This document shows, in pieces, positions 6,640 through 7,246 of a DNA stretch of 7,246 bases. The notes beneath the pieces were generated by a model. It did no database searches and was not told the DNA's origin. It saw only the letters and a list, made by a program, of their open reading frames with translations. The position numbers were made by a program, and so were the translations under genes. Source of the stretch: Flavobacteriales bacterium. Its GTDB lineage: Bacteria; Bacteroidota; Bacteroidia; Flavobacteriales_D; Parvicellaceae. How positions within the stretch are numbered: position 1 is the stretch's first letter; each line of letters begins with the position of its first letter. The stretch lies in contig WFNC01000250.1 of assembly GCA_015488785.1 (NCBI GenBank), positions 1 through 7,246 of the forward strand. The letters are read 5' to 3'.

Positions 6640-7246
6640 TTATCTCAATAAGGTAACATGTCCCATTCTTTCAATGTTATTATTCCCTTGCTTTTTTGTT
6701 GTCAGTTTCCAAACATAAACACCATCTTGACATTTGGACCCATTGTTCATTCTTGTTCCATTCCACATTCCGTTCGTAGTAGAAGAACGCCAAACAATTT
6801 CCCCCCAACGGTCAAACACCAACAATTCATACTCTACATTTTCAATACCTAATCCTTGTGGAAAGAAAAAATCATTGTCTCCATCTCCATCAGGAGTAAA
6901 TGTATTGGGAATGAAAAAGATAAAGTCTGGTTTAATTACTACATCTTTACAAATTGAATCTTTACAACCTATGGCATCGTTTACAACTAAACAAGTTATA
7001 TAATTCCCCGCAGAATCAGGATAATTAAATACCATATCAGCATTATTCCCAACTTCTATACTATCTACATACCAAGTGAAACTTAACCCATTTTCAGACT
7101 GTTCACTAAGTGTTATTTCAGGATCAAATATAGTTGCCGGTTGTGGTGTTGCAATAAAATTAGAAACAACACTTGCAGGAGAACTTAAAGTAAAAGTTGT
7201 ATCTTTTTCACAACCATTATCATCTATAATTGTTAAAGTATAAGTA
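6640..7246 (-). CDS. Large surface protein, 3' end only: PKD/SprB-like modules plus type B (CHU_C) sorting domain
   Basis: The frame is open from the window edge to the TAA at 6640-6642, giving 201 visible codons; the 5' part lies outside. I therefore do not place a start at the internal ATG at 7033-7035, because the frame continues in phase upstream through 70 more sense codons. Numbering from the first visible codon: residues 1-20 (YTLTIIDDNGCEKDTTFTL) look like the end of a SprB/PKD-type repeat with the DxNGC motif. Residues about 30-105 form another Ig-like PKD module (FTWYVDS, then DSAGNYITC and NDAIGC). Residues about 108-201 are the sorting domain. Proteins of this class are usually very long multi-repeat adhesins or gliding-related surface proteins; the role here is inferred only from these modules. 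Terminated by a hairpin just downstream. Confidence 0.93.
   Translation of the reverse strand, partial: TYTLTIIDDNGCEKDTTFTLSSPASVVSNFIATPQPATIFDPEITLSEQSENGLSFTWYVDSIEVGNNADMVFNYPDSAGNYITCLVVNDAIGCKDSICKDVVIKPDFIFFIPNTFTPDGDGDNDFFFPQGLGIENVEYELLVFDRWGEIVWRSSTTNGMWNGTRMNNGSKCQDGVYVWKLTTKKQGNNNIERMGHVTLLR
6643..6924 (-). other. Type B T9SS sorting domain (gliding motility-associated C-terminal, CHU_C)
   Basis: The last 94 residues of the partial protein. They carry the signature IPNTFTPDGDGDND, then LLVFDRWGEIVW, MWNGT, DGVYVWKL and a short GHVTLLR end. The Asp-rich DGDGDND loop is typical of the family and resembles a cation-binding turn. In Bacteroidota this type B signal routes proteins through the T9SS by a path partly different from type A cargo, as known for SprB-like adhesins of Flavobacterium. 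Confidence 0.94.

Overview
The window is AT-rich DNA from a member of the Bacteroidota, most likely a flavobacterium-like organism. It contains two protein genes, both on the minus strand, and both carry C-terminal signals of the type IX secretion system (T9SS), which is restricted to this phylum. The start of the complete gene has an A-rich leader instead of a Shine-Dalgarno sequence, which also fits Bacteroidota. I see no RNA genes, insertion sequences, CRISPR arrays or metabolic genes.

Layout along the + strand: bases 1-35 are downstream of the giant gene and show no recognisable element. Bases 36-6482 (minus) encode a complete 2148-residue secreted repeat protein. Bases 6483-6639 are a 157-base intergenic stretch that holds a strong terminator for the upstream gene and a weak promoter candidate for the giant gene. 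Bases 6640-7246 (minus) are the 3' end of a second large surface or secreted protein that continues beyond the window edge.

The giant protein reads: signal peptide, N-terminal WVxGGxGNW-type module, six related repeat units (residues about 147-1740), a C-terminal non-repeat region, an Fn3-like NPLPIELISF module, and a type A T9SS sorting domain. The repeats are hierarchical. Each internal unit has a constant segment of about 120 residues, a run of 27-31-residue coils, and a constant segment of about 75 residues. Counting the Gly-Asn coil landmarks by hand gives 1, 5, 6, 6, 7 and 1 coils in successive units. All length differences between units are therefore whole-coil gains or losses. The pattern suggests a long beta-solenoid (inference).

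The upstream neighbour ends in PKD/SprB-like Ig modules and a CHU_C (type B) sorting domain. Both proteins are probably exported by the same T9SS and either attached to the cell surface or released. The terminator between them argues for separate transcription units. No enzymatic function can be assigned to either; an adhesin, matrix or surface-fibre role is the most reasonable inference.
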